From Aselliscus stoliczkanus (Eukaryota > Chordata > Mammalia > Chiroptera > Hipposideridae), in NCBI GenBank assembly GCA_033961575.1, contig CM066733.1:141720421-141784420 (forward strand): a DNA stretch of 64,000 bases, written 5' to 3'. Made by a program: the position numbers and the translations under genes. The notes beneath the pieces are model-generated. The model was not told the DNA's origin and searched no databases. It saw only the letters and a list, made by a program, of their open reading frames with translations. The stretch's first letter is position 1. Each line of letters starts with the position of its first letter. Shown piece by piece: positions 33,547 through 47,189 of the stretch.

Positions 33547-33829
33547 CTTCACCTTTAAAAAGTTCAGCATACATCTCCCTAAACAAGGATGCTCTTCCAC
33601 AAAATATCTGTGTTAGTATCACTCTTATTATTGGTGACAGATCTCTTGGATGTCTCAATTACAAGATCATTTGTAATTTCTCAATTGTAAAAACACTCAA
33701 TCATAAAGACATTTCCCTCAATATGGTGAGGGGTGGTACATTGAGAATATCCCTCTCTTTAACAACGTCTCACCTAACACCTAACTATTTTAGCATATAT
33801 TGGTGACCCTGAATCAATTATAACAAAAT

Positions 33830-33945
33830 ATAATTCTTATTTTACTGATGCAGAAACCAAGTTGTACCTTCCTCATATTAACTAGTTAATGGGAGGCTGA
33901 GCCAGGCTTCAAAACTAGCCAGGGGCTTGAATTCATAGTTAGTTA
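33830..33945 (-). repeat. Probable MIR, minus strand
   Basis: TTATTTTACTGATGCAGAAA, then TAACTAGTTAATGGGAGGC, then GAGCCAGGCTTCAAAACTAG, the order of the antisense MIR core. Confidence 0.5.
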
Positions 33946-34302
33946 CCATCTGGGGTCATGCTGCCCTGTTAAGATGATGATAGGATTGGCCCTAATTCCT
34001 GTACCACAACCGAGAGAAAAATCCATTGCCTTTCTTAGGATTCCTGCAATTTCCTCTGCGACTTATAGTCTCATGGAGACTCCTAGTTCCAAATTCTGGC
34101 CCTGATGATTTGCTGTCTCCTGCTCCACACTAACCCAAAGTTGAGTTAAGCCCAGTTTCTTTCTTTGATTTCTATACATAAAAGAGCCTCCATGTGGGGA
34201 GCTGACTTTCCTGCAGATTTGTAGAGATATTAAAGGAAAAGGTTTACTTTGCCTCTTCACCAAAATCTAGAATAGACATTTCTATTCTTAAAAGATATTA
34301 GT

Positions 34303-34763
34303 GGGCCAGCCGGGTGGAACATTGGTTAAGAGCTGGCTTGGGATGCCAGCAGCCCTGGTTCGGATCCCACATATGAGGGCCAGTGACACTGCCCTCTACA
34401 GCTAAGATGGTGAACAACAGTTCCACCTGGAGCTGGGCTGCTGTGAGTCTCTGGTGACCGCATAGCTGCAGCCCCTGCTGCAGTGGGCTGCCATAGGCTA
34501 CAGTGAGTGGCCAGCAGCCAGCGTGAGCAGTTGGCAGCCGGTGTGAGCTGCCAAGGGCCACTGTGAGTGGCCGTCCAGAGGCCGGCGACCAATCTGCCTC
34601 ACCCTAGAAGAGTGCAATGATGATGCCAACATGGGCCAGTGAAGCAATGTCCTCCACAACTAGATTGAAGAACAAAAGGACAGCAACTTATCTGTTCTCC
34701 TTCCCCGGTTCCTCAGTGCTGTTCCCTGCCCCCAATTCCCCAATGGAATTTTTGGGAAAAAAA
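34303..34763 (+). mobile_element. Long tRNA-derived SINE, copy C
   Basis: Same head, B box (GGTTCGGATCC) and body as copies A and B, ending with a CCCCAATGGAATTTTTGGG segment in which the AATAAA has been lost (AATGGA). It has an extra unit of about 20 bases in the GTGAGTGG/CAGCCAGCGTGAGC part (34525-34550), so this part of the family is prone to internal duplication. Probably the oldest of the three. Confidence 0.88.
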
Positions 34764-36795
34764 GTTATTGGTCTCGCTTGCATCTTTTCCTTCACTCAGC
34801 CCAACTTCTCTGTATTCTCCCTCTTATGAACAAAAAGATGAACTTCCTCAAAATTTTTATGGAAAACAATTCAGCACTCCCCAACCATTACAGTAAACCC
34901 CTCCGTACTTGCCTCTCTGTGTGTATCTAGACTCAACCAAAGCTTTCAAATATATCTGTTAATGTTTAATTAAGATTTTAGCTTCCAGTTCTTTCTCGGT
35001 CATTCTGAGGAAAATTGGAGGTAGAAGAGTAGAACTCTTGTTACAATATTTTAGATCAACCAATTAACATAAGGCCCTAAGTTTCCATGAGGGTAAAACA
35101 TTAACTGGAATGGGTAACCAGGAGGAGTGATAAGAGGCTGACAGTAGCCATAGAAATTGTGAAGTTGGGTTTCACATTTACACTGATTTGGGGCTGTACA
35201 TAGAGCTAGTTAATTCCTTTCCATAGAAGAAAGTGAACTTTACATGTATTAAAAGAAAAAGAGAGAGAAAAGAGAGGCAACTTCTTAAAGAGATATTAAA
35301 GAGTCAATATAGATACTTGGGAAGTGGTATCAAACTAAATGAATTATGTTTTGCCTTTGCCTTTGAAAAAAATCAAGACAGGATTTTGTAAGAGAGAGAT
35401 ATCAAATGTCCCCAAGCAAGACCAGAACCTTAACTATGGCCTGATTTAACATAAGAGAAATGAAAAATGATAGGAGAATTTGCAATAGTTTCCTTAATTT
35501 TGTGAATATTTTAAAAATGCTTTATAAGATTAGTAACTTTCAAGCAGGCTTTTTTTTTTAATCACAAAGACTATAATATAGGAAAAAATATTAGAACTTT
35601 AGGCAACTTCCATGCATGCTTTAAAATTTGTACACACACCTAAAAAAACTCCTATGAGCATTGTTTAATGTCTATATATTTTATTCAAATGATATTGCCA
35701 AAAGTTTCCCCCAAATAAGACATTCCTGAAACAACCAACTTTCCCAACCAGTCACTTACTACAGCCTTTTCTTTCATACCGCAGGACGTCCAATTGCAGG
35801 GAGTCAGACTGTGGAGCATTTAGCTCATTTCATACGCAATCTTTTATTGCTTTGAAGTTGAGAAGAACAATGTCAATGTCTAGAGGCTGCTCTGTCATTT
35901 TGTCATAAGAGAGCAAACATAACAAAAAAGGACAAGGCCCCTGGCTCTGTCTGCACTGCCACTTTGAGATGCCACATGGAGTTGACCCAACTTTGTTTCC
36001 CCAAAGCCTGTCAATATCCCTGCCCACCTCTCCTCCCTTCCCACTTCTCATGTCTATTTTTTCCAACCACCAAGTACTTTCTAATTTTGAAAGAGTTTTC
36101 TGCCCTGTGGACAAGCCCGTGCCTGAGTTGATAAAAAGTTTTGCCACTACTGTGCCTGCTGACATCATCTCCAAAGAAGGATCTCAGACAAGAATTGTTC
36201 CTAAGAAGAAAAAGAAGAAAAGCTAAGGAGAACTGAGTTAAATTTAAGGCAGTTGTGTTTTGAAGATCTTCTCTTCTCTGCCAGGATAAAGGTGAACTAT
36301 TTCTCCTCTCCATGCCCCTCCTCTTCTAATCATCGTTATAATCCCTTGTGGATGGACCTGGTCCATTTTTATGTACTTCTACCATCCAGAAATTATGTGG
36401 ACTGCAAGAGAATGGCAGAAAGACAGTGGTGACAAAGTCTAGGATCAGCCAGAGAGATATCTTTGAGAGATTGGGGGAAAGATGTAATAAGGTTATCAGT
36501 AGTTCTTTGGAGGAGAATTTCACAAAACAAAGGAAGACTAGACAGAGGTGGCATAAATCTGGAGAGATGCCGGGTTCCATTGGTAACAAAATTCAAATCT
36601 TTATAGATTACCATGGGCAAGTCATATTTTGAGGAAGTTTATAGTTTCCTTAATATTTTTCTAAGAGTAGAAAATAAAACAAATTGTGAGCATTTTTTCA
36701 TAGATTTCAAAAAAATCTGTTAGCCTGATAAAAAGATTCAAATTCAAATACATTTAATTATCATATTATGATTGCTATGAAATAATAATACTGGA
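34764..36795. other. Non-coding stretch, no gene recognised
   Basis: Frames at 35830-36313 on both strands and at 36326-36632 overlap one another and show no domain. A short Lys-rich frame end at about 36200 is an AAG-repeat artefact. Confidence 0.5.
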
Positions 36796-36799
36796 CAGT

Positions 36800-36960
36800 T
36801 ATTTAATGATTGGTATAAGCTATGAATTACTTAAGTGGATAACTCCCGTTTTATAGATGAGGAAACTAAAACTTAGAGAAATAAAGCAATTTCCCCAAAG
36901 TTCCCAAAAGTTACATGATTAGTAAGTGGTAGAATGTGCAAACCTCCACAACTTACTGAA
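36800..36960 (-). repeat. MIR element, minus strand
   Basis: CCGTTTTATAGATGAGGAAA, CTAAAACTTAGAGAAATAAA, GCAATTTCCCCAAAG and TTACATGATTAGTAAGTGGT give the antisense MIR order. Confidence 0.75.
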
Positions 36961-37294
36961 GACCCTGTACTCTGAAACTGAATTTGCCAATACAGGAAAA
37001 CTCCTGAAGGGCTTGGGTCCATAGGGAATAATTAAGGATTATGCAATCTTTAGATCCTCCATAAACCTCTATCAGATTCTCCAAAATCAACTTCTGGTTA
37101 ATGTCATCAGTACCACTTTTAGACAAACTAAATAAAAAGGGCCCAAAAAAGATCACCAAGAAATGGTAATAGAGTTTTACTCGCCCTAGGAAGCTAGGAA
37201 AGCTGGCCAGCTGTTCTCCCTTAGACATGAATACATTTGACAAGATATATATATTGGAAGGTAGGGGGTGGAGAATGACTAAAGGTTGTTTGCT

Positions 37295-37296
<2 letters not shown>

Positions 37297-37361
<65 letters not shown>
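37297..37361. repeat. (AG)n microsatellite, about 32 units
   Basis: Sixty-five bases of uninterrupted AG. The minus-strand Leu-Ser repeat frame is this tract. Capable in principle of triplex formation, like the CT tract at 20341. Confidence 0.97.
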
Positions 37362-37364
<3 letters not shown>

Positions 37365-39646
37365 CACAAACTTGCCTAAGGGTGAAATGCTCACTTTGAG
37401 CTGGTGCCAGAATGACTGAGATAGAAAGAAAACCGGGAGCTCTAAGGAAAGCCAAACTGCCTGTCTCCCCAGAGGGAAGAATATGGGAAACTCCTCGGTG
37501 CTATGCACAGGAAGCAGACTCTGGCCTTATAATTGGAGCATTAAAGTGGAAATGCATATGGGGCCCTTAATTGTTCCCAGATCCCTGCTTCATTTAAGCC
37601 TTCTCGGGTAAGTAAATACCAGCAACACTTTCCAATCATGTTCTCACTCACTCACCCAATCAAACATTTTACCTTTGTGTTTGCTTACACTCAACCACTT
37701 GTCTTCGATATTTCAGCTGGATCAATGTCCAGAAATGGAGCCGTGGAGAATCAAGGCCTTTCACCTTGCATTAATCCCTCTGCCTGCCCAATCACAGAAA
37801 CAACACAGCACTGCTCAGGAGTCCAACTACAGATAAATTAGCTAATGTCTATAGACGATAATGAAGATTAAAATGGTGCATGTACAACTGTCATGAATAA
37901 TGAACACAATTAGCTATTCCTCGTTACTCCAAACATATGTATTCGAGTTTATCTGCTATAAAGCCTGTGACATTTTACCAGGTGATGGTTTCATTTAAAA
38001 GGGAGACCTTTTTAAAAAATGATCTACTGGCTTTAAATAAGATCTTTTAAACAATTTTCATTTTGTCCAAACATTAACTGTTTATTTAGGATCCCATTTT
38101 ACATAGAGACCTATTATCTGCCAAATCATTCTGAGCATTCCATATAACGATTTCAAAGAGGACCAGATTTTTTCAACCTAGCTGCTAATGCCCCTTTCTT
38201 CTTGAAAAGTGTTTCAGAAAATTGGAAGCATATTGAGAAAAACAAGCAAACAAACAAAACAAACAAATGAAACACCTGATTTATGGCATCCAAACACTCA
38301 CCGGACCTCCTAAGTTCTCAGCTCTCTCATTTACCCCGCCCTCTGGAAAGACCCCCTGCATGTGATACCCCAGCCCAGTACGCAGTCAGCTTGTCTCTCC
38401 ATGTTAACTGCCCAACCCACCCCAATTCAAGTATCTGGAACCATGATGAATCTTGTTAATGTAGATTTGTATTTAATCAATCAATCTGTGCCAAGGGATT
38501 CTAGACTAAGTACACCTATGTAAGATTTTCACATTTCGCCTGGGACCTCCTGATAACGATTTGTACTCCAATGTCTGTGTGCCTAACAGAGGTCAGCATT
38601 CTAACTGCTCTCGTGGTACCCACAGGCTCAGTGGCCCCTCAGTACTCACAGCTCCAGGGCATCCTTTGTGCTTCCCTCAAGCCCTCCCTTCAGGCCTCTT
38701 CAGCTCTCTTATTTATTGTGCAAACTGTAATCTGCCACGGCATGTCCCTTGGCACTTTCACTGGATAAGCTTTTTTTACTAGAACACATTTTAAACTAAT
38801 CTGCTCTCTGTGGCAGCTAGTTAGGAATTTTATCATTCTAAGAGACAGAGCCACAAAAAGAAAGCGAACGAGAAAGAAACCCACAAGTGACTCATTTCTA
38901 AACAGACTCTCAAAATAAGCAAGGTTTCCAAGTGCGTAGAGCATTTCTGCTGTGTCTGGATGCCCAGCACGCAGCAATGAGTTGTATGTTCTGCTTCTCT
39001 CCGGTATAATGAGACATCATAAAACTGCCTGCAGGACTTGCCCCGCCCTCCAGTAATATTGCCAGTGCCAGTGCGATGGGTCAGGGCAGGAATTCTTGTG
39101 GAGAAAGAGAGAGACTTTCCATGGACACAAACCGGAGGGTCTGCTGCTTAGCCACTGCTGCTAGCTGTGAGAAATTTGGGAGAGTGGAGACGGGTCAGGG
39201 AAACAAAGTGGCAGATATTTATATGGGATTCATGGAGAAGCAAAGAAGTTGCCAGAAAACCTTCAGTTGAAAAGGATCATTTGGGAAGGATGTTTCTTCA
39301 TCCATGGTATTAAATGAGGCTTCTTAAAGCAGAAATTCTTACTTGGGCTCTATGGGAACCCGGAGGGTTTGAGGGGGAATTCTGCAATTGGATGGATGAG
39401 TCATGTGACACGTATGTATGTGGCGAGTGTATTGGGTGAGGAGAATATTTCCAGAATAGGATTCTTAAATGTTATCAGGGTCTCAGAAGATAGTTTATGA
39501 CATCAACATATTTATATAATTGAATAAAAATTTATAAACTTAAAGAGACCCAAAGAGAGACATTCTGAATTACTGTATGGAGATATTATACATAGGTATT
39601 GTTTTATAAGGTAAGGTAAATGATGACTCAGGTAAATGAAAGACAC

Positions 39647-39647
<1 letters not shown>
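37362..39647. other. Non-coding stretch, no gene recognised
   Basis: Unique-looking DNA. The frames near 38561-38977 lie in all phases and have no recognisable family. Confidence 0.55.

Positions 39648-39681
<34 letters not shown>
39648..39681. repeat. (ATT)n microsatellite
   Basis: About eleven ATT units. Confidence 0.95.
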
Positions 39682-39683
<2 letters not shown>

Positions 39684-40149
39684 CCTTCCCTTTCTTAGGC
39701 ATGAACCCAGTGAAAGTGGGGTGCCTCATGGAAGGCAGAGCCCAGGCAATAGAATGAAGAGTGCTCTGAGATCGCAGGGAGTCGACATTCTAAGCCTCTT
39801 TTTTCAACTCTAAAATTAAGATTAGATCTGATATTTCAAGTGAGCTTCCAACTCTAAACTTGTATACACAGCCTTTGGCTATACTATGATTTAAATGTTT
39901 GTTCTCAAGTGTATATTCCATACAAAACAAAATGTTTTAAATAACAAAAAAAAAAAAGAAAGGAAAAAGAAAAGAAACCAAGCACTTGTATTCTTATAAA
40001 ATATCTCCAAAAATTAAGATCCTTTGATATTAAAAAACACTTTGGAATATCTACAGAATTTGGCCAAAGCACTACTTGCTTATAATTTGGTAACAGCCAT
40101 TGAAAAGGACATTAAAGTTTGGAGGGGTTGCCTAATGTATTGATAACTG

Positions 40150-40330
40150 GACTCTAATAGTGATTCTTAAACTTTAGCCTACATCATAATCACCTAAAGG
40201 ACTTGTCAAAATACAGGCTTCTGGGCACCACTCCCAGAATTTCTGTATATTGTTGGTGTAGAAGCTGAACCCATCATTCTAAAGTGTTCTTAGATGAGGT
40301 TGATGGTCTTGGTGCAGGAACCACTCTCCC
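40150..40330. repeat. MER5-like hAT (Charlie) non-autonomous element
   Basis: TAGTGATTCTTAAACTTTAG, ATCATAATCACCTAAAGGAC, CTTCTGGGCACCACTCCCAG, AATTTCTGTATATTGTTGG and a closing GCAGGAACCACTCT follow the layout of MER5A. Confidence 0.7.
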
Positions 40331-40394
40331 TCCATCCTCCACGCCTCCACAGTACACCGCCTCCTCTGCCACCTCCACACTCGATGGTTGTCTA

Positions 40395-41040
40395 GACCCA
40401 GGAATAACCCACGTCAACATAGGAAACATCCAAACTTGTAAAGAACTTTTATGAGTTTAATCTGAGCCAAACTGATGACTTATGCCAGGGAGCAAGATCT
40501 CCAATGCTCCGGAGGATAACAGTTTTGCAGCTTCTTATATGCGTTTGAACTTAAGGAAGGGAAGTAAGGAAGATTGGAGAAATCAAGGCGGGGATTGGAT
40601 CACAAGATAGCTGACAAGATTATGTGCTCTGTTGAGGGGCGTGTTGACCTGATAGATGCACCAGATCCATGGACAGGGCTGGCTTAAAACTTTTCACTAA
40701 AGAAGGTAGAAGCCTGAATGAGACTCCCCACCATGACTTGCCCAGCTAGGAATTTATGATCAGATCACCCTGTGAGGTTATTTTCCATAGAAGCCCTTTT
40801 TTTCCTCCACACTCAGTTGACTGTCATAGAGGAGACTTAGATCTGCTTTCTTTTTAATCTCTTAGAGCAGATAAATAATGTTTAGAATTTCATAATTCTC
40901 TTATAAAACCTTGTTCCCTATATCCAGGTATAGATTAATTCTCTGATAATTTACCAGTTTCATTGACTGATTCTGACCTCTGGGTGGCAGCAACTCTAAT
41001 CTCTCCCATTTTCCCAAAGAAGAAAGGAGCCATGTGTATG
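40395..41040. repeat. Possible old LTR-like repeat
   Basis: AACTTTTATGAGTTTAATCT followed by GAGCCAAACTGATGACTTAT and 'gccagggagcaagatctccaatgctcc' resembles an old mammalian LTR read in antisense. No partner LTR or internal region is recognised, and the family cannot be named from memory. Confidence 0.4.
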
Positions 41041-41759
41041 TTTAAAAGAAAAAAAAACGTTAATACCACTGAGCCTTAGATCTGACCAGGCAAAGAGAAA
41101 AGGACAACATTCAATGTCACGGCTTAGGAAGCATGAAATGAGTGGAATCTAGGGACTACCAGGAAACAGACAGCACAGGCTTGGCGTCATATGTTTACCA
41201 CCTACTCATTACAATTCACTCAAAATAAATTGGTTTTTTTTTGGTTGCTGTCCTGGGCTTGAATTTAATATCCTATTAATACCCATTATTTAGTTCCACA
41301 GAAGATGCTAGCGCTTCTGGGGAGGAGCCGGAAGTGTAACAGGTGAGCATGGGAGACTAAAGGCCAGAGAAAGCCCAGCTCCACTGCACCATTGCTATGT
41401 GGCCTGCCCTTGAGTACCCATTTCCTTGTTGGTACAGTGAGAATTACTTAGATTGCCATGAGTCCTCGAGGAAAATTTTCAGTTTTCTTTCCTTCCAAAT
41501 CCATATAGATTCGTCATTCACCATGTATTCTATCACCCATTTTCAAAGGGCACTACATATATCAGAACTTCTTGGGTGACACTTAAATGTAAATTTGCCA
41601 AATTTTAGAGATGATGCAAACTCGATTTCTCCTACATATTCTAAAATAAAGACTACAGTATTCATATTTTCAGACACACCTAAATTTTCAACCAGTAAGT
41701 ACGGTTGTATCACCTACCTAATTATGCAGCATTTGTTGAGCCGACTATTGAAGCATCAA

Positions 41760-41890
41760 CTATTAGAAATATAGCCTCTTGGGCTCCTCCCCAGAACTAC
41801 AAAATAAAAAACTCTGGGTCCCAGCAATCTGTTTTCTAATTAGCCCAACTGGTAATTCTGATGTTTGCTGAAGTTTAAGGATCGCTACTG
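41760..41890. repeat. MER5-like fragment
   Basis: CTCTGGGTCCCAGCAATCTG, then GGTAATTCTGATGTTTGCTG and AGTTTAAGGATCGCTACTG match the end half of a MER5-type element. Confidence 0.6.
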
Positions 41891-43100
41891 TAGGAAATTT
41901 AAGAAAGGATTAAAGAAGCTGATGGTAAGGCTTCAGATGAGAACTCAGAGAACTACCACACAAGGCAGTGTGCAGCTGCTGAGTGTGACAGAGCTCAGGG
42001 CACTTCAGGTTGCAGAGCTTTTAGGAGATTCACCATGAATATGCAGTAAAGTGAGGAGTCAAGGGTCCTAACATGCAGAACAATGGGGAAGTGCAAAACA
42101 AGCTTCAGGAACGCCTGAGCAAAGCTATAGGGAAGTTAACGGCTAATTCAGAGATGCTCTAGGTAATGACCCAGAAGGAGCAGAAAGGTGCTACAGCATG
42201 GAGAATTCGGAACACTGTGCTAGAAATTTACTCCCAAGGCAGTGGGAAGCCACCATATGTTTTTGAGGAAGGAAGATCCTCAAACTGACCTGTATTTTAG
42301 AAAAATAACTCTGTAAACAAGGTGAGGGATTTGGCATACAAGAGTTAAGAGGCAGGTAATGACGTGTTATAGTTCTTCTATGAGTGACTGAGTTCTAATT
42401 TAAGATAGCCAGTGTGGCTTAAAAACTGCAGCATTAAAATAAGGATTGCATGTTTTGTTTGAATGAGGAATGCTCTGGTTCTCATTACATCCTGATGCAT
42501 ACTATGCATTGTTACAAACTCCATATCTTATGATGAAATTAATAAATGCCTATTTGAATGTTGTTTTTTTCTTCTGTGTTACATAGGAAATAAAATTAAA
42601 TAGGGTGGTGTTTCTCTTCACAAATGTTTCTGTTAACTAAACATATGCTTTTAGGTCAGTGGTCTTGTGCTTATGTGTCATCCTAACTTCCTCTTTTCTG
42701 GTAAGATGACCCAACCTTCCCTGTTTATCAGTCCATCCTGTTTGAACTGTCAGTTCCATCCACCCTGCACGAGATGGGTCCCAATTTGAATTTCCCTACT
42801 GTTTATAGCATATATGTGCTTCTCTACATAGTTCATTCCACACATCACTGGCAGGTCAAATATGACCTTGCCTCTTCTTTGCTAAATACTTCCCCATCCC
42901 AACCTCCCCCCACCCCAAGGTCATTCTTCAGCAGGGAAATATCTATGTGACCTGGTAGGATTGTCAGTTCAGTGGGACTTGAAAGATGGGCAGTATTGGG
43001 AAGCTTAGAGAAGGGAACACAGGAGTTCAAAGCATGCTGGAAATTGCCATTTGGGGCTTTTTTAACCTGAGTTCTTGAAAGTAGTAATGGTCAGGGTTTA
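41891..43100. other. Non-coding stretch, no gene recognised
   Basis: No coding signal. 42690-42900 may contain a worn L2 piece, but I cannot support limits. Confidence 0.5.
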
Positions 43101-43104
43101 GGTG

Positions 43105-43240
43105 CTGATGGCCCTATTTTTAAATATCAACCAAACTACTTATTGTGTGATCTTTGGTTTCTCGTTTTTTCTGTTTATTCATATTCAAAATGGGGATAAC
43201 TTTTGGGGTTGTAGCAAGAGATGATTGTTAGCACAAAAAC
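43105..43240 (+). repeat. Probable MIR element
   Basis: CAACCAAACTACTTATTGTG, TGATCTTTGGTTTCTCG and CAAAATGGGGATAACTTTTG in MIR order. Confidence 0.5.
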
Positions 43241-43849
43241 TATGATGATCAGTTCTGAATTGTTGCAAGCAAATTGAAGCCCATTTGTTTGAGAAAAAGT
43301 ATCAGCCTTGATCATTAAATTACTTAATAATGGAGGAGATACCCATTAGCTATTACAATTCAGTGATGTGTATTTTATTCTAGGTATTTAAAAGGAGAAT
43401 AAGGCATAGTTAGTTCGATAAATTCAAAGGAAAATGCCTTTAACTCTAGTCATGGAATTGCAGTACAAAAATTCTTCTTACATAGCAATACATATGCCCT
43501 TTAACTTTTATGTTTCAAATATAGAGAATACAATACATCAAATTATGCAGAAAATAGTTGTTAGCATTTGTTCCTGTAAACTGAATGAGAAGCATCATTT
43601 GGCTCTAAAAAATAAAGAATTTGAAATTGTTTTCATGTTAAATTTTACCCTAAAGTCAGAGTGCTTTAATGAATACTTTGGGCAGCGGTGACAACTATTC
43701 CATTTCATACTGAAGAACTTAGAACATCAAAGGAGAAGGAAGTTGCTTAAATTCACATATCTCATGAGTGGAATCTCATACAAGAATTACAATTAAGTCT
43801 TGGGATCAGAGGAGAGATGAATAGGCAGAGCACAGAGGATTTGGGGGGC

Positions 43850-44012
43850 AGTGAAATTATGATATTATAATGATGGATCTATGTTATTATACATTTGTCC
43901 AAAGCCATTGGGGTGGGGTAGACTGGGGGAGGGGGTTATAACATTGTGAGGGGTGAAAAGTATAACTATTGCATTGTTTTGTACACCTGAAACTAATAAC
44001 AAAAAAAAAAAA
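43850..44012 (+). mobile_element. L1 3' end with poly-A tail
   Basis: Ends 'gcattgttttgtacacctgaaactaataac' and then a run of 12 A, the terminal part of mammalian L1 3' UTRs, preceded by a G-rich stretch (TAGACTGGGGGAGGGGG) that fits the L1 3'-UTR polypurine segment. It is strongly 5'-truncated. Confidence 0.7.
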
Positions 44013-47000
44013 GATCTAGAGTGATACCAGGTTCTCAACACTAGATGACAAACTGATACAAACTCATATCTGACCTAAAAAAAAAATGGCTTGTAATCAC
44101 AAAGGTGACCTATCATGGAATCAGAGAAAAGGGAGTCAATATATGGGGCAAATACTGAAAAGACAAGAGTGGGGTTGGAAGTTATAAGATTTGAGTGGCA
44201 TGAGCACACTTGACTGTGTAATAGTCACCCATATCATCAGCTGTAAGAGGCAGAAACTGAGAAGACCTATAACTAGATTAATCCAAGGTTGGGGTGTAGC
44301 TGGGCAGATGAAATACGAGGACAGGCAGGAAAGACTAATAAAATAAAGGGACTGAAGTGATGTACAATGGGGTCTAAGTTGGAGGAGAATGTAGTAAAGT
44401 GGATGGACAACAGAAATAGCAGAGGAATAAAGCCCTTGATGAGGCTGAAGAACAGTAGCTGTAGGCTTCCCTGGTTGAGAAGGCTGGAAGTGTAAAACAA
44501 TGTGATCAGACAAGGCTCTTGATGAGTGTGGGATCATGAGAATGAGGAGCTGAAGTGGGGAGAGGTGAATGCCACTGGATCTGAAACGATCAAAAATTCA
44601 AGAGGTCAGGGTGTTGCATGGGTGACCCATGGGAACAGGAGAGTAACTCACAATAGAGCTGAGGCTTGGGGATGAGAATAAGGCTGTAAGCCAGATGCTT
44701 ACAAAGAAGGAGGGGGACAACTTAGAATTTGGTAAAGGAGTGAGATGAAAAGAGATGATGATTTAGTTTGATGTCTCAAGTCTCAAAAGACCAAGGCTTT
44801 TTACATGCCCTGGAAGTAGCTTTGAGGATAAGGAATGTACTGCCCAAGGTATTGGAGATGGCAAATTGGGTCCCCTCCACTTAGGGGAAACAATGTCTTC
44901 AGGGTGGTTCAAACATCAGTGAAGGCAAAAATGTGGAGGGAATATTTAGTGAAGGAGCTGAGGGAATAGGGAGCTGTGGAGATAGGATAAGAAAGAGCAC
45001 CTAAGCAAAGTTGGGGAGGGAGGGAATAAGGGAAAGGCTGGGTAATAGTAAGAAAAGCACAGGACAGAAGAGGAACTTACATTTTGGACAGTCAGCAAAG
45101 TAGCAGGGGCAGGAGTCACTTGTTAAATTTGTCCCCAGTGAGTACAGAAGGGATATTGTCAGGGAGGGATGGATAGAGTTTCCATGGAAGAAATTCGCCA
45201 TCACCTATGTTGATAGTAGTTTCTAGGGAATTGGGGAGGTTGGGCTAGATTTGTCCCAAGAGAAGAGATACAAAAGGGAGGAAAAAAGTTTAATTGGAAT
45301 AAGATTTTTTTTTTTTTTTTTTTTACTGTCTGGCCTGAAATAACCCTGAACCCAAAGGCATGTTAGCTGATGCCTCCATGAAAAAATGCTTAACCCCTCT
45401 CCATTCCCTCCTGGGGTTCACTCTGCTCAGAACATTTCTTCATGAGTATCATGAGCCAATTGAGTATAATACAATCAAGGCCACAGAGCAGCAATGTAAG
45501 CAACAAAAGTAGTCATCTCACATGTCCACAATGCTGTAAATATTTTAAAGTTTAGCTACCAGGGGATTAGTGGATGGAATCCAGGGGGAAAACTACAGCA
45601 TGTTGTTGTAGCACACCATAAAACTGCAAAGCAGCACCACTTCATTTATTCTGCTGCAACATTTTTTTGAAAAGATAGTGGCTCTCTTTGCGTATGCTTC
45701 TGTTCCTGTCCTCCCCTGGCTGCAAACAGTATCTCGCCAACAGCAGACTTTCTGAGAAGAGATAAGAGGATGTGCGAGTATCCAAATGCAGCCCTGCAGA
45801 CGGGGCTCTTATCTGTTCAGATTCTCTTGCTTTCATTAACTACTATGCTAACCTTTCCTTTTTAACAAGAGGAGACTCTAATTGTCTACAGCCTAATGAG
45901 ACAGATGTGGAGGTCTGTCAAGGCCGTGTCTTTCATGTTTCTGCCATCTGGAAGATTAAAAAACATCATTCAACATTTCTAACCACTGTCATGACTATAT
46001 TTGCCCTTCTCTTAACCTGGAGCTGGTTAGCTGGATTTGATATTCCTTGCACAGAGGTGATCATGGAATATTGTGGGAACAGTGCTTGTAGCTACTTTGG
46101 CTGTGTGGGGTTGGAATGCCTTTCTAAACACAGTCTCGCTTTACCCTGGGGGTGCCTGGTGGTGTTCCTGAGCTGGGGCTCAGTGCATTTCCCTTGAAGG
46201 TTCACTTCATTTTAGGTGTACATTTTCCCCTCCTAAGTCTTTGAACATTGAAGGTTAAGAATCTGAGTGAGTCTGATCACTAAACGTTACAACTCTAGAA
46301 GTGAAATTAGGCAAAATCATTCTGAGAGGTAAATCTTTAGTAATGTGATAGAACAATGCTCTTATTTCCAAGTAATCTGGTTATAATTTTAATTCTTGCA
46401 AAATAAATCCTGAAATCAAGAGTTGACCTGATAACGTGTTGTTTCTTCAAACTGATGGTTTAAAAATATGTGTTAAGAAGAGAGGTTATATGTTGTGTGG
46501 GGTGGTGCTGAGGAGGAGAGCTGCTTCTAGCTGTGCTGACCTGTGCTGAGAAATTCAGCTCTGATTTCAGGCGTTCTTAACACTGCAAACATATGCCTTG
46601 CTCTTACTCAACCCACTATCCTCAGAATCAGGTTGGAAATTCCTTACTGTAACTTGAGAATGAGTTTCGGAAGACTGTCCTCTCATCCTCAGAGTCTTAT
46701 CAAAGTAATTTCTCTCCACTCCTTTTCCTTAGAGAAATTCTGGTAAATATGGCTTTGTCTACTTATCATATTCCCATTGATATCTTTGCAACCAGTGACA
46801 TTTAGTTCTCCTCATAGATGGATGCCCTGGGCTATCTACACTCTACTCTCCTAACAACTCAAGTCCCCAAATATGCATAAATGACTGATTTTGATGCTAT
46901 GGTGGTAACAGAATAGCAAGGTGGTATTGGTATACTATAACAAAGTTATGGCCAAGATCAGAAACAAAGCTAAGGGAGAGTTTGATAATTTTTAAAGTTT

Positions 47001-47185
47001 CCTTTTTTGTTTGTTTAACTTTGAATGCTTAATTCCAATTTCTGAGGAATTCTGACACATTTTCCAGACAGCTACCTTAGAGGATGTTTTTGACAAAAGC
47101 TACTTTGATTTTAGCAGATCACCGGGCAAATTTTCTGTTGTATTATTAGATAAGATGTCTAAAGGTAAATATAAACAAGAAGATG
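44013..47185. other. Non-coding stretch, no gene recognised
   Basis: The longest frame, 45772-46197 (141 codons, one hydrophobic stretch), has no recognisable family, no supporting splice or promoter context and ordinary genomic composition, so I do not call it. A 20-base T run lies at about 45305-45324. 44136-45200 reads as purine-rich unique DNA. Confidence 0.5.
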
Positions 47186-47189
47186 ATGT

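Noticed and set aside
40395..41040. A second endogenous retrovirus
   Set aside because: Only a single LTR-like stretch is present, without a partner, primer site or internal genes, so it is listed only as a possible old LTR.
45772..46197. 141-codon frame with a hydrophobic segment
   Set aside because: No family resemblance, no exon context, and a frame of this length is expected by chance in 64 kb.
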